From contig NZ_LJZS01000002.1 in the NCBI RefSeq assembly GCF_001314875.1, positions 186,001-250,000 on the forward strand: 64,000 nt of DNA, written 5' to 3'. Under the pieces are notes generated by a model. It saw nothing but the letters and a program-made list of their open reading frames with translations, did not search any database and was not told the origin of the DNA. The translations under genes and the position numbers were made by a program. This DNA comes from Halomonas sp. HL-48. GTDB taxonomy: Bacteria > Pseudomonadota > Gammaproteobacteria > Pseudomonadales > Halomonadaceae. Below, one piece after another: positions 1-10,257 of this stretch (its first letter is position 1; every line of letters starts with the position of its first letter).

Positions 1-1
1 C

Positions 2-382
2 TTCCCGACGATCGTCAGTTGGATCATGGCCGTTTTGTTTGTCATTGTTCTAGCAACAAAAGTAGCTCCTTTTCTAGTCGCGGTTAAGAAAGGCGAGCGT
101 TCTTTGCCCATTTTGGGTGAGCCCATGGATGCTTGGCGTTTTTTCGGCACGCTGGCATTGATCGCAGCTTATTTCTATTTAATGGCAGTAGTGGGCAATT
201 TGTTCCCCTATACAGGGTATGGATTTCTAATTGTCTCAATAGTGTTCGTTCTGTTGATGTCTCTTATGTATATGCATAAGTGGACAAAGAAATCACTCAT
301 TATTGTGGCCACTAATGCCGTTGTTGCACCTAGCTTAGTTTGGCTAATTCTAGCCAAACTGTTCGCTATTACCCTGCCGTGA
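2..382 (+). CDS. tctB: Tripartite tricarboxylate transporter small membrane subunit TctB, 5' end cut by the window
   Basis: Small four-helix membrane subunit of a TctABC-type secondary carboxylate transporter, working with a periplasmic binding protein and TctA in the inner membrane. The frame is open to the left edge, and codons before the first ATG (position 26) read on as hydrophobic residues, so the gene starts outside the window; family members are about 140-180 aa. Four hydrophobic segments are visible in the remaining part. The stop lies 16 nt before the TctA gene, the usual tctB-tctA order. Sequence is more AT-rich than the bulk of the window. Function as an aldarate importer is inferred from the dehydratase genes downstream. 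Confidence 0.8.
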   Translation, partial: FPTIVSWIMAVLFVIVLATKVAPFLVAVKKGERSLPILGEPMDAWRFFGTLALIAAYFYLMAVVGNLFPYTGYGFLIVSIVFVLLMSLMYMHKWTKKSLIIVATNAVVAPSLVWLILAKLFAITLP

Positions 383-398
383 CTAAAGCGAGTGCCCT

Positions 399-1907
399 AT
401 GGAACTCTTATCCTTATTTGACATAACATTCTTCCTGCTGGTCGCGTTTGGTACGCTGGTGGGGATTATTTTCGGTGCCATTCCTGGTATGACGGCCACC
501 ATGGCAGTCGCCGTATGTTTGCCGTTGACCTATGCCCTGGGGCTTCATAACGGCCTGGCGTTACTACTCGGTTTGTATGTGGGGGGGATATCAGGTGGCA
601 TGGTGCCGGCAGTACTCATTAATATTCCCGGTACACCATCATCTATTACGACTACTTTTGATGGCTATCCGATGGCGCAAAAAGGAGAGGGTGAGAAGGC
701 CCTGCGAATTTGTGTCATTGCCTCTGTGTTTGGTGGCCTAGTAAGCGCCGCAGTGCTCTTTTTGTTTGCGCCATTGCTTGCGGATTTTTCTATTAAGTTC
801 TCCTATGTGGAGAAGTTTTTGATCATCCTGTTGGCTCTGAGTGTCATTGCTTCGCTGTCGAACAGCATGCTGGTAGGAATTTTCAGTGGTGTGATTGGAG
901 TTTGGTTGAGTCTGATTGGCGACTACAGCACGACCGATGGTGGTAACGGCAAGACTCGGCTGATGTTTGACTTCATGGAGCCCTATCTCTTTGAAGGCTT
1001 TTCGCTTCTACCTGTGCTGATAGGCATTTTTGGTATTTCAACCATTTTGCTAGAGGCTGAAAAGGGAATTAAAAGCGAAGTATCGGGAAAGAGTGTCAAA
1101 GTTAGTAAAGACGCCGGTTTCTCCCTATCCATCTTTAAAGGTAGCCTGACCAACCTTACACGGTCTTCATTTATTGGCACCTTTGTGGGTTTGTTGCCAG
1201 GCGTGGGTGGCAGCGCCGCCTCAGTACTTGCCTACACGCAAGAGAAAAACTTGTCGCGTGATTCTTCTCAAATGGGCAAAGGGGCGCCCCAAGGCATTAT
1301 GGCGTCAGAGTCAGCCAACAATGCGTTAACCGGCGGTGCGCTGATTCCATTGTTATCGCTTGGGATTCCAGGTGACTCTACCACAGCGGTTCTAATCGGT
1401 GCTTTCACGTTGCAGGGTATTCAGGTAGGACCATTGTTCATTCCTGAAAATACTGAAACATGGTACGTCATGATGACGGCATTAGTGTTTGCCAATATCG
1501 TCATGTTTTTCCTGATGTTCTATGCCATCAAGCACATTGCCAAGGTCGTGCTGGTGCCCAAGCATATTCTCTTCCCCATTATTGTGATGATGTGTGTTGT
1601 GGGGGCTTACGCCATCAATTACGGCATTATGTTCGATGTCTGGACGCTGCTGATTTTTGGTGTAGTGGGGTACCTGATACAGAAGGTTGGATTGGAAGTG
1701 GCACCTTTGATCATTGGTTTTATCCTCGGTAGCCAAGCAGAGGTCTACTTTGTCAAAAGCCTCGAGTCGGCTGGCACATTTACCACCTTCTTCACTAAAA
1801 GCCCCATCGCCGTTGTGCTTTGGCTTCTTATCCTCGCCTCCGTGGTGTTTTCGGTCCTGATGAGCCGGAAAAACCGCGCCAAACAGCTTCAGAATATCGC
1901 CAGTTAA
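399..1907 (+). CDS. tctA: Tripartite tricarboxylate transporter large subunit TctA
   Basis: Main channel-forming subunit (502 aa, family about 500) of the TTT system, with roughly a dozen membrane helices. The family signatures are clear: an N-terminal GAIPGMTATMAVAVCLPLTY segment and a central LIPLLSLGIPGDSTTAVLIG segment; these two glycine-rich repeats are diagnostic of TctA. It follows tctB by 16 nt and is followed 32 nt later by garD, so transporter and dehydratases are probably cotranscribed. The periplasmic TctC partner is not in the window and probably lies to the left. Substrate is not readable from sequence; galactarate/glucarate is the natural guess from context. Confidence 0.93.
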   Translation: MELLSLFDITFFLLVAFGTLVGIIFGAIPGMTATMAVAVCLPLTYALGLHNGLALLLGLYVGGISGGMVPAVLINIPGTPSSITTTFDGYPMAQKGEGEKALRICVIASVFGGLVSAAVLFLFAPLLADFSIKFSYVEKFLIILLALSVIASLSNSMLVGIFSGVIGVWLSLIGDYSTTDGGNGKTRLMFDFMEPYLFEGFSLLPVLIGIFGISTILLEAEKGIKSEVSGKSVKVSKDAGFSLSIFKGSLTNLTRSSFIGTFVGLLPGVGGSAASVLAYTQEKNLSRDSSQMGKGAPQGIMASESANNALTGGALIPLLSLGIPGDSTTAVLIGAFTLQGIQVGPLFIPENTETWYVMMTALVFANIVMFFLMFYAIKHIAKVVLVPKHILFPIIVMMCVVGAYAINYGIMFDVWTLLIFGVVGYLIQKVGLEVAPLIIGFILGSQAEVYFVKSLESAGTFTTFFTKSPIAVVLWLLILASVVFSVLMSRKNRAKQLQNIAS

Positions 1908-1939
1908 TCATGCTGTTGGAAAAGTGAATAGGTAAGCTG

Positions 1940-3502
1940 ATGACAGATTTAACAGGCAAGATCATTCAGGTACATGCCGACGATAATGTCGCCATTGTTG
2001 TAGAAGCGGGTGGGCTCGAGAAAGGCCAGTGCTTGCCTGATGGCCTTGTGGTCGCCGAGCCGGTGCCCCAAGGGCATAAGATTGCGCTGACCGCGATTGG
2101 CAAGGATAAACCGATCATCCGCTACGGTGAGGTCATTGGCGCGGCGGTGGTGAATATTGGTCAAGGCGAGCATGTCAATGAGAGCAATGTGAAGCTGCCT
2201 CAGGCACCAAGCCTTGATGAGCTTGCATTGGCCACACGATCGGTTCCTGAGCCAGCACCTTTAACAGGCTATACCTTTGAAGGGTTTCGCAACCCTGATG
2301 GGAGCGTGGGAACCAAGAATGTGCTGGGCATCACCACGAGTGTACAGTGCGTCGCCGGCACGGTTGACTATGTCGTGGAGCGTATCAAACGCGAGCTGTT
2401 GCCTTTGTACCCCAATGTCGATGATGTGGTGGGCCTGAATCATTCCTACGGCTGTGGCGTCGCCATTAACGCCCCTGCCGCCATTGTGCCGATTCGCACG
2501 CTCAAGAACATCGCGCTGAATCCTAACTTTGGCAACGAGGTGATGGTGATCGGACTGGGCTGTGAAAAGCTGCAGCCCTCTACATTACTGGACGATCGGC
2601 CGGTAAAAATCTACGAAAACACCGAGGCTGCGGACCCCGAGGCCAATGTGTTAAGCCTTCAGGATGACTCCTTTCACGGTTTCAACGACATGGTGGAAGG
2701 CATTCTGGCAATGGCTGAACGCCATCTTGAGCGATTGAATCGCCGCCGTCGTGAAACCTGTCCAGCATCTGAGCTGGTAGTGGGTATGCAGTGCGGGGGT
2801 AGCGATGCCTTCTCTGGTGTGACGGCCAACCCCGCAGTCGGTTTTGCTACCGACCTGATTGTACGTGCCGGTGGCAGCGTCATGTTCTCCGAAGTGACCG
2901 AAGTGCGCGATGCCATTCACTTGCTAACGCCCAGGGCCGCTAACGAGCAGGTAGGCAAGACACTGATCGAGCAAATGGCCTGGTACGACGACTATCTATC
3001 CCAAGGGCAAGCGGACAGGAGCGCCAACCCTTCCCCCGGCAACAAGAAGGGCGGCCTGAGCAATGTGGTCGAGAAGGCGCTGGGATCCGTTATCAAGTCC
3101 GGTAACTCGCCGATCATCGATGTGATTGGCCCAGGGGAACGATTACGCCGCAAAGGGCTGACCTTTGCGGCCACCCCCGCCAGCGATTTTATCTGCGGCA
3201 CCCTGCAACTCGCCGCCGGCATGAATTTACAGGTATTTACCACCGGCCGTGGCACCCCTTACGGATTATCGATGGTGCCGGTGCTAAAAGTGTCCACCAA
3301 CTCGCAGTTGGGAAAGCGTTGGCACGACATTATCGACCTGGACGCAGGGCGTATCGCCACCGGGGATGCCAGTATCGAAGACGTTGGCTGGGAGCTGTTT
3401 CACCTGATTCTCGATGTTGCGAGTGGCCGCAAGCAGGCGGCCGCCGACCGGCTGGGCATCCATAATGATTTGGTGCTGTTTAATCCCGCACCTGTGACAT
3501 AA
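1940..3502 (+). CDS. garD: Galactarate dehydratase
   Basis: Cytoplasmic UxaA/GarD-family dehydratase converting galactarate to 5-dehydro-4-deoxy-D-glucarate. The 520 residues match E. coli GarD (523 aa) nearly end to end in recall: an N-terminal SAF-like domain (about 1-95) with DNVAIVV and PQGHKIAL, then the catalytic core with [64 protein letters not shown] and TGRGTPYG. The conserved Cys and His residues of the iron-dependent core are present. An AGGTAAG Shine-Dalgarno precedes the ATG. It sits between the transporter and a glucarate dehydratase, so the operon can use both C6 aldaric acids, which give the same product. Confidence 0.96.
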   Translation: MTDLTGKIIQVHADDNVAIVVEAGGLEKGQCLPDGLVVAEPVPQGHKIALTAIGKDKPIIRYGEVIGAAVVNIGQGEHVNESNVKLPQAPSLDELALATRSVPEPAPLTGYTFEGFRNPDGSVGTKNVLGITTSVQCVAGTVDYVVERIKRELLPLYPNVDDVVGLNHSYGCGVAINAPAAIVPIRTLKNIALNPNFGNEVMVIGLGCEKLQPSTLLDDRPVKIYENTEAADPEANVLSLQDDSFHGFNDMVEGILAMAERHLERLNRRRRETCPASELVVGMQCGGSDAFSGVTANPAVGFATDLIVRAGGSVMFSEVTEVRDAIHLLTPRAANEQVGKTLIEQMAWYDDYLSQGQADRSANPSPGNKKGGLSNVVEKALGSVIKSGNSPIIDVIGPGERLRRKGLTFAATPASDFICGTLQLAAGMNLQVFTTGRGTPYGLSMVPVLKVSTNSQLGKRWHDIIDLDAGRIATGDASIEDVGWELFHLILDVASGRKQAAADRLGIHNDLVLFNPAPVT

Positions 3503-3551
3503 AGCCGGGCAATATTCCGACGGCGCCAATTCTATACGAGGCTAATCTTTT

Positions 3552-4877
3552 ATGTTTCCGACGATTAAAAAAATGCGTGTTGTGCCGGTGGCCGGCTATG
3601 ACGGTTTTTTGCTGAACCTGAGTGGCGGTCATGCCCCTTGGTTCATTCGCTGTGTGGTTATCCTTGAAGATGACGCAGGCAATCAGGGCGTGGGGGAGAT
3701 TCCCTCCAGCGCGGGTATTCTCAAGGGGCTTGAGCAATGCCGGTCACTGATTGAAGGCTCCAAAGTTAATGAGGTAAAGCAGACGCTCAATAAAGCGCGT
3801 CGACTGTTGGCCAAGAACGGCCGAGAAGAGCGTGGCCGTCAGACCTTTGATTTGCGCGTTGCCGTGCACGTCATTACCGGGATTGAGTCGGCGCTACTAG
3901 ACCTATACGGTCAGGCACTTGGCATGCCGGTGGCGGATTTGCTGGGCCAGTACGGAAGACAGCGGGACGAAGTGGAAGCCCTGGGCTATCTTTTCCTGCT
4001 CGGCGACCCTGGCAAAACCGACCTTCCCTATCCGAAAGCCGCAAACCCGCAGGATTGGTGGGATGAAGTGCGTTACCAGGAAGCGCTGACCCCCGACGCA
4101 GTCGCCACCTTGGCCAAAGCCGCCTATGAACGTTATGGCTTCAAGGACTTTAAATTAAAAGGCGGTGTGCTGCGCGGTGAAGAGGAGGCCGATTGCATTC
4201 GCGCGCTTCATGAAGCGTTCCCAGAGGCGCGACTGACGCTTGACCCGAATGGTGCCTGGAAGCTAGATGAAGCGGTACGCGTCCTCGAGCCGATCAAACA
4301 CCTGCTGAGCTATGCTGAGGACCCCTGTGGTCAGGAAGAGAGCTACTCTGGACGTGAAACCATGGCCGAGTTCAAGAAGCGTACAGGCCTGCCTACCGCA
4401 ACCAATATGATTGCCACGGATTTCAAACAGCTCCAGTACGCCGTACAGCTCAATGCGGTGGATATTCCGCTGGCCGATTGCCATTTCTGGACCATGCAAG
4501 GTGCGGTCATGGTGGGCGAGCTTTGCAATGAATGGGGGATGACATGGGGCTCACACAGCAATAACCACTTTGATATTTCGCTTGCGATGATGACCCATGT
4601 GGCAGCCGCGTGCCCAGGTGATATCACGGCCATCGACACGCACTGGATATGGCAGGACGGCCAGCGCATCACTCAGCAGCCGTTCCAGATCAGTGGAGGC
4701 AAAATCCAGGTGCCCTCTAGTGCTGGCCTCGGCGTGGCGCTGGATGAAGAGCAACTGATGGAAGCCCACCGACTGTATAAAGGTCTGGATACCACGCAAC
4801 GCAATGATGCGATGGCCATGCAGTATTTAATTGCCGGCTGGGAGTTCGATCCCAAGCGGCCTGCTTTGGTGCGTTGA
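3552..4877 (+). CDS. gudD: Glucarate dehydratase (enolase superfamily), copy 1
   Basis: Mandelate-racemase/enolase-superfamily enzyme, 441 aa (E. coli GudD 446), expected to dehydrate D-glucarate to 5-dehydro-4-deoxyglucarate. Visible catalytic elements: the KxK motif in [11 protein letters not shown] (Lys201, Lys203), metal ligands Asp231 (TLDPNGAW) and Glu256 (YAEDPCG), the Asn of TATNMIATD, and the general-acid/base His335 in [12 protein letters not shown]. The N-terminal capping part ([15 protein letters not shown]) differs from E. coli GudD, while [20 protein letters not shown] follows the GudD rather than the GudX pattern. It begins 49 nt after garD. The paralogue at 6381-7724 is the other half of a pair. 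Confidence 0.9.
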   Translation: MFPTIKKMRVVPVAGYDGFLLNLSGGHAPWFIRCVVILEDDAGNQGVGEIPSSAGILKGLEQCRSLIEGSKVNEVKQTLNKARRLLAKNGREERGRQTFDLRVAVHVITGIESALLDLYGQALGMPVADLLGQYGRQRDEVEALGYLFLLGDPGKTDLPYPKAANPQDWWDEVRYQEALTPDAVATLAKAAYERYGFKDFKLKGGVLRGEEEADCIRALHEAFPEARLTLDPNGAWKLDEAVRVLEPIKHLLSYAEDPCGQEESYSGRETMAEFKKRTGLPTATNMIATDFKQLQYAVQLNAVDIPLADCHFWTMQGAVMVGELCNEWGMTWGSHSNNHFDISLAMMTHVAAACPGDITAIDTHWIWQDGQRITQQPFQISGGKIQVPSSAGLGVALDEEQLMEAHRLYKGLDTTQRNDAMAMQYLIAGWEFDPKRPALVR

Positions 4878-4946
4878 TCGTTATGCCGGGCACAAGCCCT
4901 TGTGTTGCACTTACAAGGCTCGGTGCTTGTCATCAGGATGACAAAA

Positions 4947-6188
4947 ATGGCGGAATTTTTTTCAATAACCTCAGAAAAAGCAGTAAAGCCTTCCTTTCTT
5001 GCCGCCAGGCGCTTGGCGAGGATTTATTGCTTGAATGATTTTGAGGCGGCCGCTAGGCGGCATCTTCCCAAGCCCATCTTTGGCTATGTGGCGGGTGCGA
5101 CCGAGACGGAAGCCTCGTATCGAGACAACCGGGCGGTTTTCGAAGAATACGGGTTTATGTACCGAGTGCTGCGTAACGTCAGTAAGCGCGATACGTCCGT
5201 CACGCTTTGGGAGCAGTCCTACGCCGCCCCTTTTGGCATTGCGCCGATGGGTATCTCGTCGCTGACAGGCTACCGAGGCGACCTTGCGCAGGCGCAAGCG
5301 GCAGAAAGAGCGGGCATCCCGATGATATTGAGTGGCTCTTCCCTGATTCGCCTGGAAGAGGTGATGGAAGCTGCTCCGAATACATGGTTCCAAGCCTATC
5401 TTCCTGCTGAGGAGTGCCAGATCCATAAGTTGATTGATCGGGTCGAGCAGGCGGGCGTCACAACGTTGGTCATTACTGTGGATTCTGCCGTGGTGCCCAA
5501 CCGGGAGAATAACCTGCGTACCGGCTTTAAAACGCCGATCGAGCCCAACCTGAAACTCTTTTGGGACGGCGTCACTCATCCGACTTGGAGCGTTGGAACT
5601 TTCCTGCGCACGCTGGTACGTCATGGTATGCCGCATTTTGAGAATAATGCCGCCGAGCGTGGTGCAGCCCTGCTATCGCGTAACGCAGCGCGCGATTTTT
5701 CCGGGCGAGAGCATCTGGATTGGGAAATGTTGCGTAGCATCAGGCGCCGATGGCAGGGGCGTTTAGTCATCAAGGGAGTTTTGCATCCCGAGGACGTCAC
5801 CCTCGCCAGGCGATTTGGCGCTGACGGCGTGATCCTATCCAATCACGGGGGGCGGCAACTGGATGGCGCCATTTCCCCCATGCGGGCGCTGCCCTATGCG
5901 ATGGAGGTGGCGGGCGACATGAGCATCATGGTCGATAGTGGCTTTCGGCGAGGAACCGACGTTATCAAAGCGTTAGCACTGGGCGCATCGTTGGTTTTTA
6001 TTGGGCGCCCGTTCAACTATGCCGCGTCGATCGGCGGAGAAGCAGGCGTAGAGCACGCCATCAAATTACTAGTATCTGAAATACGTGCCAATATGGGGAT
6101 GCTGGGTATCGTTCGATTAGCAGAACTAGCGCCTCATATGCTGGTTAACAGGACAGCTAGCCAGCACAAGACACAATGGCATAACTAA
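4947..6188 (+). CDS. FMN-dependent alpha-hydroxyacid dehydrogenase (lactate dehydrogenase/glycolate oxidase family)
   Basis: Oxidises an L-2-hydroxyacid to the 2-oxoacid with bound FMN; the family contains LldD, mandelate dehydrogenase and glycolate oxidase. The TIM-barrel signatures are present: PIFGYVAGATETE near the N-terminus, GIAPMG, QAYLP, VITVDSAV, the active-site SNHGGRQLDG with catalytic His, and GFRRGTDVIKALALGA at the phosphate site. The ATG at 4947 is chosen because AGGA (4935-4938) lies 8 nt upstream; ATG 4938 and GTG 4902 are in frame but poorly placed. It lies between two glucarate dehydratases, so an aldarate-derived hydroxyacid such as tartronate or glycerate is a plausible substrate, but this is inference only. 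Confidence 0.9.
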   Translation: MAEFFSITSEKAVKPSFLAARRLARIYCLNDFEAAARRHLPKPIFGYVAGATETEASYRDNRAVFEEYGFMYRVLRNVSKRDTSVTLWEQSYAAPFGIAPMGISSLTGYRGDLAQAQAAERAGIPMILSGSSLIRLEEVMEAAPNTWFQAYLPAEECQIHKLIDRVEQAGVTTLVITVDSAVVPNRENNLRTGFKTPIEPNLKLFWDGVTHPTWSVGTFLRTLVRHGMPHFENNAAERGAALLSRNAARDFSGREHLDWEMLRSIRRRWQGRLVIKGVLHPEDVTLARRFGADGVILSNHGGRQLDGAISPMRALPYAMEVAGDMSIMVDSGFRRGTDVIKALALGASLVFIGRPFNYAASIGGEAGVEHAIKLLVSEIRANMGMLGIVRLAELAPHMLVNRTASQHKTQWHN

Positions 6189-6271
6189 ATGTATTGCGAC
6201 GGTAAAAATTGGAAAGATAAACAGTCCATGTGCAATGAGGCACAAATCTATCGAAGCGATTTTCAACGCGA

Positions 6272-6296
6272 ATTAACAGTCAATTAAATTGTTAAT
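6272..6296. promoter_or_regulatory. AT-rich dyad upstream of the second glucarate dehydratase
   Basis: The 192-nt AT-rich gap 6189-6380 contains ATTAACA ... TGTTAAT arms (7 bp, perfect) around a near-palindromic CAATTAAATTG core. It is the only clear symmetrical element before the gene at 6381 and is a candidate operator. The regulator is unknown; the FadR-type protein at 7793 is one option although the core is not the usual TGGT-N2-ACCA. Confidence 0.35.
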
Positions 6297-6380
6297 AAAT
6301 ATTTTCTGCTGAAATTTTTGATAGATGATGTTGAGAATTAATATTTTGATTTAACTTGTTTTGTACGGAGGAATATAAGA

Positions 6381-7724
6381 ATGGAAACGACTTCATCAAC
6401 ACCAAAAATTACTGAATACAAAGTTATTCCGGTCGCTGGTCGTGATAGCATGCTACTTAATATTGGTGGCGCTCACGCTCCTTTTTTTACTCGTAATATT
6501 CTTATTTTAAAAGATAGTTCAGGGAATATTGGAGTTGGCGAAGCCCCAGGTGGAGAAACCATTAAGCGTTCCCTCGAGCAAGCAAAGCCTTTTATCGAAG
6601 GCCAAACTATCGGAAAGTTACGCTCACTTGTGTCTGCTGTCAGTAGACAAGGGCAACAGGCAGATTTTGAAGACTTTGGTAGTGGAAGCTGGACATTTGA
6701 GCTAAGAGTAAATGCTGTTGCTGCACTGGAAGCAGCCTTACTGGACCTTATGGGAAAACATCTTGGTGTACCGGTTGCCGAGTTACTCGGTGAGGGAAAG
6801 CTAAGAGATAAAGTCGATGTGTTGGGTTATCTATTTTTTGTAGGTGATGAAAGCAAAAGCCCATCGGATTTTCGCAAGTGCGAGGCGTTATCAGGTCATG
6901 AATGGTATCGACTGCGTGATAGAGAGACCTTGACACCATCAGGCATTGTCGAGCTTGCGCAGGCCGCCAAGGATCGTTATGGGTTCCGTGACTTTAAACT
7001 AAAGGGTGGCGTGTTGTCAGGAGAAGATGAAGTGGTTGCTGTCACGTCACTTGCTAACGCCTTCCCTGATGCGCGAATCACTATTGACCCAAATGGGGCC
7101 TGGTCTCTTGCCGAGGCGTTGACGTTATGCCATGAAATGAAAGACGTTATTGCTTATGCTGAAGATCCATGCGGCCCAGAGCAAGGTTTTTCAGGAAGAG
7201 AAATACTATCGGAGTTTCGCCAGGCGTCAGGCATACCAGTAGCCACTAACATGGTGGCAACGAACTGGCGAGAAATGGCGCATGCATTAATGCTTAGGTC
7301 CATAGATATCCCCCTTGCAGATCCTCATTTCTGGACGCTATCAGGCGCCGTTCGTGTCTCTCAGCTTTGTGCCAATCACGGCATGGTGTGGGGGTCTCAC
7401 TCGAATAACCATTTTGATATTTCACTGGCAATGTTTGCTCACGTTGGGGCGGCTGCCGTTGGCGAAATTACCGCGCTTGACACCCATTGGATTTGGCAAG
7501 AGGGAGACGCTCGGTTAACAAAAAATCCGCTTGAGATTCAGCATGGTTACATCGAAGTCAGTGATGCGCCTGGGTTAGGGGTTGAACTGGATATGGAGGC
7601 TGTGATGGCGGCAAACAAAGTTTATTGTTCACTACCTCATGGGGATAGAAATGACGCAAGGACGATGCAGTACTTGATTCCGGGATGGGAATTCGATCCC
7701 AAAAAGCCAGCACTGGTTCGGTAA
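6381..7724 (+). CDS. gudX: Glucarate dehydratase-related protein (GudX-like), copy 2
   Basis: Second enolase-superfamily aldarate dehydratase, 447 aa. Catalytic positions are intact: KxK in [11 protein letters not shown] (Lys206, Lys208), Asp236 in TIDPNGAW, Glu261 in [12 protein letters not shown], and His in [12 protein letters not shown]. The segment [20 protein letters not shown] matches the E. coli GudX pattern much better than GudD, so it is the GudX-type paralogue, also active on glucarate/idarate in known members. A GGAGG lies 9 nt before the ATG. The 5' half is distinctly AT-rich compared with copy 1, which suggests separate acquisition rather than a recent tandem duplication. It is separated from the upstream gene by an AT-rich promoter-like gap. 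Confidence 0.88.
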   Translation: METTSSTPKITEYKVIPVAGRDSMLLNIGGAHAPFFTRNILILKDSSGNIGVGEAPGGETIKRSLEQAKPFIEGQTIGKLRSLVSAVSRQGQQADFEDFGSGSWTFELRVNAVAALEAALLDLMGKHLGVPVAELLGEGKLRDKVDVLGYLFFVGDESKSPSDFRKCEALSGHEWYRLRDRETLTPSGIVELAQAAKDRYGFRDFKLKGGVLSGEDEVVAVTSLANAFPDARITIDPNGAWSLAEALTLCHEMKDVIAYAEDPCGPEQGFSGREILSEFRQASGIPVATNMVATNWREMAHALMLRSIDIPLADPHFWTLSGAVRVSQLCANHGMVWGSHSNNHFDISLAMFAHVGAAAVGEITALDTHWIWQEGDARLTKNPLEIQHGYIEVSDAPGLGVELDMEAVMAANKVYCSLPHGDRNDARTMQYLIPGWEFDPKKPALVR

Positions 7725-7767
7725 ACGTTCATTCTTTACACCATCTATTGTCTGACCGATAACAGGA

Positions 7768-7777
7768 TGGTCTACCA
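7768..7777. promoter_or_regulatory. FadR/GntR-type operator candidate (TGGT-N2-ACCA)
   Basis: TGGTCTACCA lies 15 nt before the start of the GntR-family regulator gene. The TGGT-NN-ACCA half-site arrangement is the usual FadR-subfamily target, so autoregulation of the regulator-dehydrogenase pair is likely. Only one copy was found in the window. Confidence 0.45.
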
Positions 7778-7792
7778 GAAAGGATAATCATT

Positions 7793-8545
7793 ATGCCCGC
7801 GGACATTGCACACTTTAACGTCCACAAGGTCGCGAAGCAGGGCAGTCTGTCTACGCACGTCGCCGACCAGCTTGAGTCGTTGATTGTTCAGGGCGGTATA
7901 TCGGTGGGTGAAAAACTGCCCACTGAAAATAGCCTGTGCGATTCGTTTGGCGTCAGCCGGACGGTGATCCGCGAGGCGATCACACATCTTAAATCGCTGG
8001 GGCTAGTCGAGACGCGTCGGGGCGTGGGCACTACGGTGCTGCGCGCGACCGCGATTGAAGCGCGTCCCGCCGAGCGCATCAACCCCACCACGGTGACCGA
8101 CATTCTTCACGTGCTGGAGTTGCGCCTGGCCATGGAGCCGGCCGCGGCCGAGTTGGCGGCGCTGCGCTATGACGCCGACGATGAGCGGCAGTTAAGGCGA
8201 ACCCATGCCGCCTTTATCGACGCCCATGCGGCCAAAACCCAGGCGCGTGTTGAAGACTTTGAGTTTCATCACACGATCGCCAAAGCCACCAAAAATCCGG
8301 TTTTCGATACCTTTTATGAGCAGCTTAGCCAGAGCGTGATACCCCGTGCCAAGCTGTTGAGTATCGATATCAATCCGCAGGCCGCCGAGCGTTATCTGGA
8401 GCGCGTCCACGAAGAACATACCTTTATTCTGGAGGCGATCCTGTCGCGCGATCCGGAGGCGGCGAAAGAAACCATGTTTCAGCATCTGAATCGAGCGCGA
8501 AACATGTACGCGCAATACAAGCCAACCGAAGGGAGTAACACATGA
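7793..8545 (+). CDS. FadR-subfamily GntR transcriptional regulator
   Basis: Cytoplasmic DNA-binding regulator, 250 aa. The N-terminal winged helix (about 10-80) carries the GntR pattern: [20 protein letters not shown] followed by [18 protein letters not shown]. The C-terminal all-helical FCD ligand domain (about 95-235) has the metal-binding Asp/His framework, for example [18 protein letters not shown] and a later [11 protein letters not shown]. The stop overlaps the ATG of the downstream aldehyde dehydrogenase by 4 nt (ATGA), so the two are translationally coupled. The position inside an aldarate cluster makes it the probable aldarate- or pathway-intermediate-responsive repressor. Confidence 0.9.
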   Translation: MPADIAHFNVHKVAKQGSLSTHVADQLESLIVQGGISVGEKLPTENSLCDSFGVSRTVIREAITHLKSLGLVETRRGVGTTVLRATAIEARPAERINPTTVTDILHVLELRLAMEPAAAELAALRYDADDERQLRRTHAAFIDAHAAKTQARVEDFEFHHTIAKATKNPVFDTFYEQLSQSVIPRAKLLSIDINPQAAERYLERVHEEHTFILEAILSRDPEAAKETMFQHLNRARNMYAQYKPTEGSNT

Positions 8546-10116
8546 CACTGCAAGGCACATCGCTGATTGGTCAGCAGGTGCTCAACGGAGATCGAGCGGC
8601 CATCCAGGCGGTCGACCCCTCAACGGGCGCCCCTCTGGACCCGGTCTATCACGGGCTGAACCAGGCAGACGTTGCTCAGGCGTGCGCGCTGGCCGAGGCC
8701 GCCTTTGATACCTACCGCGAAACGTCGCTCGAGGCGCGCGCGACCTTCCTCGAAACCATTGCCAGCGAAATTGAAGCCACCGGCAGTGAGCTGGTCGAAC
8801 GTGCCATGGCGGAAACCGGCCTGCCCCAGGCGCGCATTGAAGGCGAGCGTGGCAGAACCTGCGGGCAACTGCGCCTTTTCGCCTCGGTCGTTCGCGCTGG
8901 CGAATGGCTGGATGTGCGGGTCGATCCGGCCATGCCTGAGCGGCAGCCGATGCCGCGTGCCGACCTGCGCCAGCGTCACATTGGCCTGGGGCCGGTCGCG
9001 GTGTTCGGGGCCAGCAATTTCCCGCTGGCTTTTTCGGTGGCCGGTGGCGATACCGCCTCGGCTCTGGCGGCGGGCTGCCCGGTGGTGGTCAAAGGGCATT
9101 CTGCGCATCCGGGCACGTCCGAGCTGGTCGGCCGCGCCATCCAGAAAGCGGTCAAGGCCTGCCAACTGCCGGAGGGCGTATTCTCGCTGCTGTTCGGCGC
9201 GGGCAATGAAATTGGCCAGGCGCTGGTGGCTGATCCGCGCATCCAGGCGGTCGGTTTCACCGGCTCGCGTAGCGGCGGCACGGCCCTGATGCAGACCGCG
9301 CAGTCGCGGCCCCAGCCCATTCCGGTATACGCGGAAATGAGCAGCATCAACCCGGTCTTTCTGCTCCCCGAGGCACTCAATGCCCGTGGTAAAGCGCTCG
9401 GCGAGGCCTTTGTCGGCTCGCTGAATATGGGCGCCGGGCAGTTCTGTACCAATCCCGGGCTGGTGATCGGCGTCAAGGGTGCAGGCCTTTCTGACTTCCT
9501 TGATGCCGCCCGCATGGCCGTTGAGCAAAGCGGCGCACAGACCATGCTGACGCCCGGCATTCACCGTGCCTACCAGGCCGGCGTGTCGGCACTGAGCGAG
9601 TCGGGCAGCGTGCGTGAAATTGCCCGCGGCCAAACCGGCGGCGAGTACCAGTGCCAAACCGGCTTGTTTGCCGCTACAGGGCGAGACTTCCTGGCCTCTG
9701 AGGCGCTGCAGGCCGAAGTATTTGGCGCCGCGTCGCTGGTCATCGAATGCGATGACGTCGAAGAGATGAAACAGGTCGCCGAGCAGTTGGAAGGCCAACT
9801 GACCGCTACCCTGCAAATGGATGACGGCGACGTCGAGCAGGCTAAGGCCTTGTTGCCTACGCTTGAGCGTCGCGCCGGGCGAATTCTCGCCAACGGCTGG
9901 CCGACAGGCGTTGAGGTGTGTCACGCCATGGTCCACGGTGGCCCCTATCCGGCGACCTCTGACAGTCGCACCACCTCGGTGGGCAGTGCGGCCATCAAGC
10001 GCTTTTTGCGCCCGGTATGCTACCAGTCGCTGCCGGCAGCGCTGCTGCCCGAGGCGTTACAGGACAGCAATCCACTCAAGGTTAGCCGCCTGATGGACGG
10101 CAAGCGCGAAGTGTAA
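8542..10116 (+). CDS. 2-oxoglutarate semialdehyde (2,5-dioxopentanoate) dehydrogenase
   Basis: NADP-dependent aldehyde dehydrogenase, 524 aa, of the class that oxidises 2,5-dioxopentanoate to 2-oxoglutarate at the end of oxidative aldarate/pentonate pathways. Seen: [17 protein letters not shown], nucleotide-binding [10 protein letters not shown], the catalytic Glu in [10 protein letters not shown], and the nucleophile Cys in [10 protein letters not shown]. The N-terminus ([17 protein letters not shown]) is typical of the longer KGSADH group rather than succinate semialdehyde dehydrogenases. Translationally coupled to the FadR-type regulator. It completes the route from galactarate/glucarate to the TCA cycle, provided a KdgD-type 5-dehydro-4-deoxyglucarate dehydratase is encoded outside the window. 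Confidence 0.9.
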   Translation: MTLQGTSLIGQQVLNGDRAAIQAVDPSTGAPLDPVYHGLNQADVAQACALAEAAFDTYRETSLEARATFLETIASEIEATGSELVERAMAETGLPQARIEGERGRTCGQLRLFASVVRAGEWLDVRVDPAMPERQPMPRADLRQRHIGLGPVAVFGASNFPLAFSVAGGDTASALAAGCPVVVKGHSAHPGTSELVGRAIQKAVKACQLPEGVFSLLFGAGNEIGQALVADPRIQAVGFTGSRSGGTALMQTAQSRPQPIPVYAEMSSINPVFLLPEALNARGKALGEAFVGSLNMGAGQFCTNPGLVIGVKGAGLSDFLDAARMAVEQSGAQTMLTPGIHRAYQAGVSALSESGSVREIARGQTGGEYQCQTGLFAATGRDFLASEALQAEVFGAASLVIECDDVEEMKQVAEQLEGQLTATLQMDDGDVEQAKALLPTLERRAGRILANGWPTGVEVCHAMVHGGPYPATSDSRTTSVGSAAIKRFLRPVCYQSLPAALLPEALQDSNPLKVSRLMDGKREV

Positions 10117-10164
10117 GCCAGTCGACGGCGCGCCCTGAACGCGCCGTTTGATCTTTCATTAATG

Positions 10165-10188
10165 AAGCGGCCTACAGGCCGCTTTTTT
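10165..10188 (+). terminator. Rho-independent terminator of the aldarate block
   Basis: AAGCGGCC and GGCCGCTT pair in an 8-bp stem with a TACA loop, followed by six T residues, 48 nt after the dehydrogenase stop. It ends the + strand aldarate genes before the GST gene. Confidence 0.85.
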
Positions 10189-10257
10189 GTGTCTATCCGC
10201 CTCTTGCGCCGGGGCCCTTAGCCAAGCAAGCTGCCGGTAGGTTTATTCAAGGAGACC

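Noticed and set aside
6189..6380. AT-rich gap considered as an insertion-sequence remnant
   Set aside because: No terminal repeats, target duplication or transposase fragment could be seen; it looks like a promoter region.
8620..9936. Long minus-strand open frame (438 codons) opposite the semialdehyde dehydrogenase
   Set aside because: It is the mirror of a GC-rich coding sequence; its protein is Arg/His/Gly-rich without family features, while the + strand frame is a complete aldehyde dehydrogenase.
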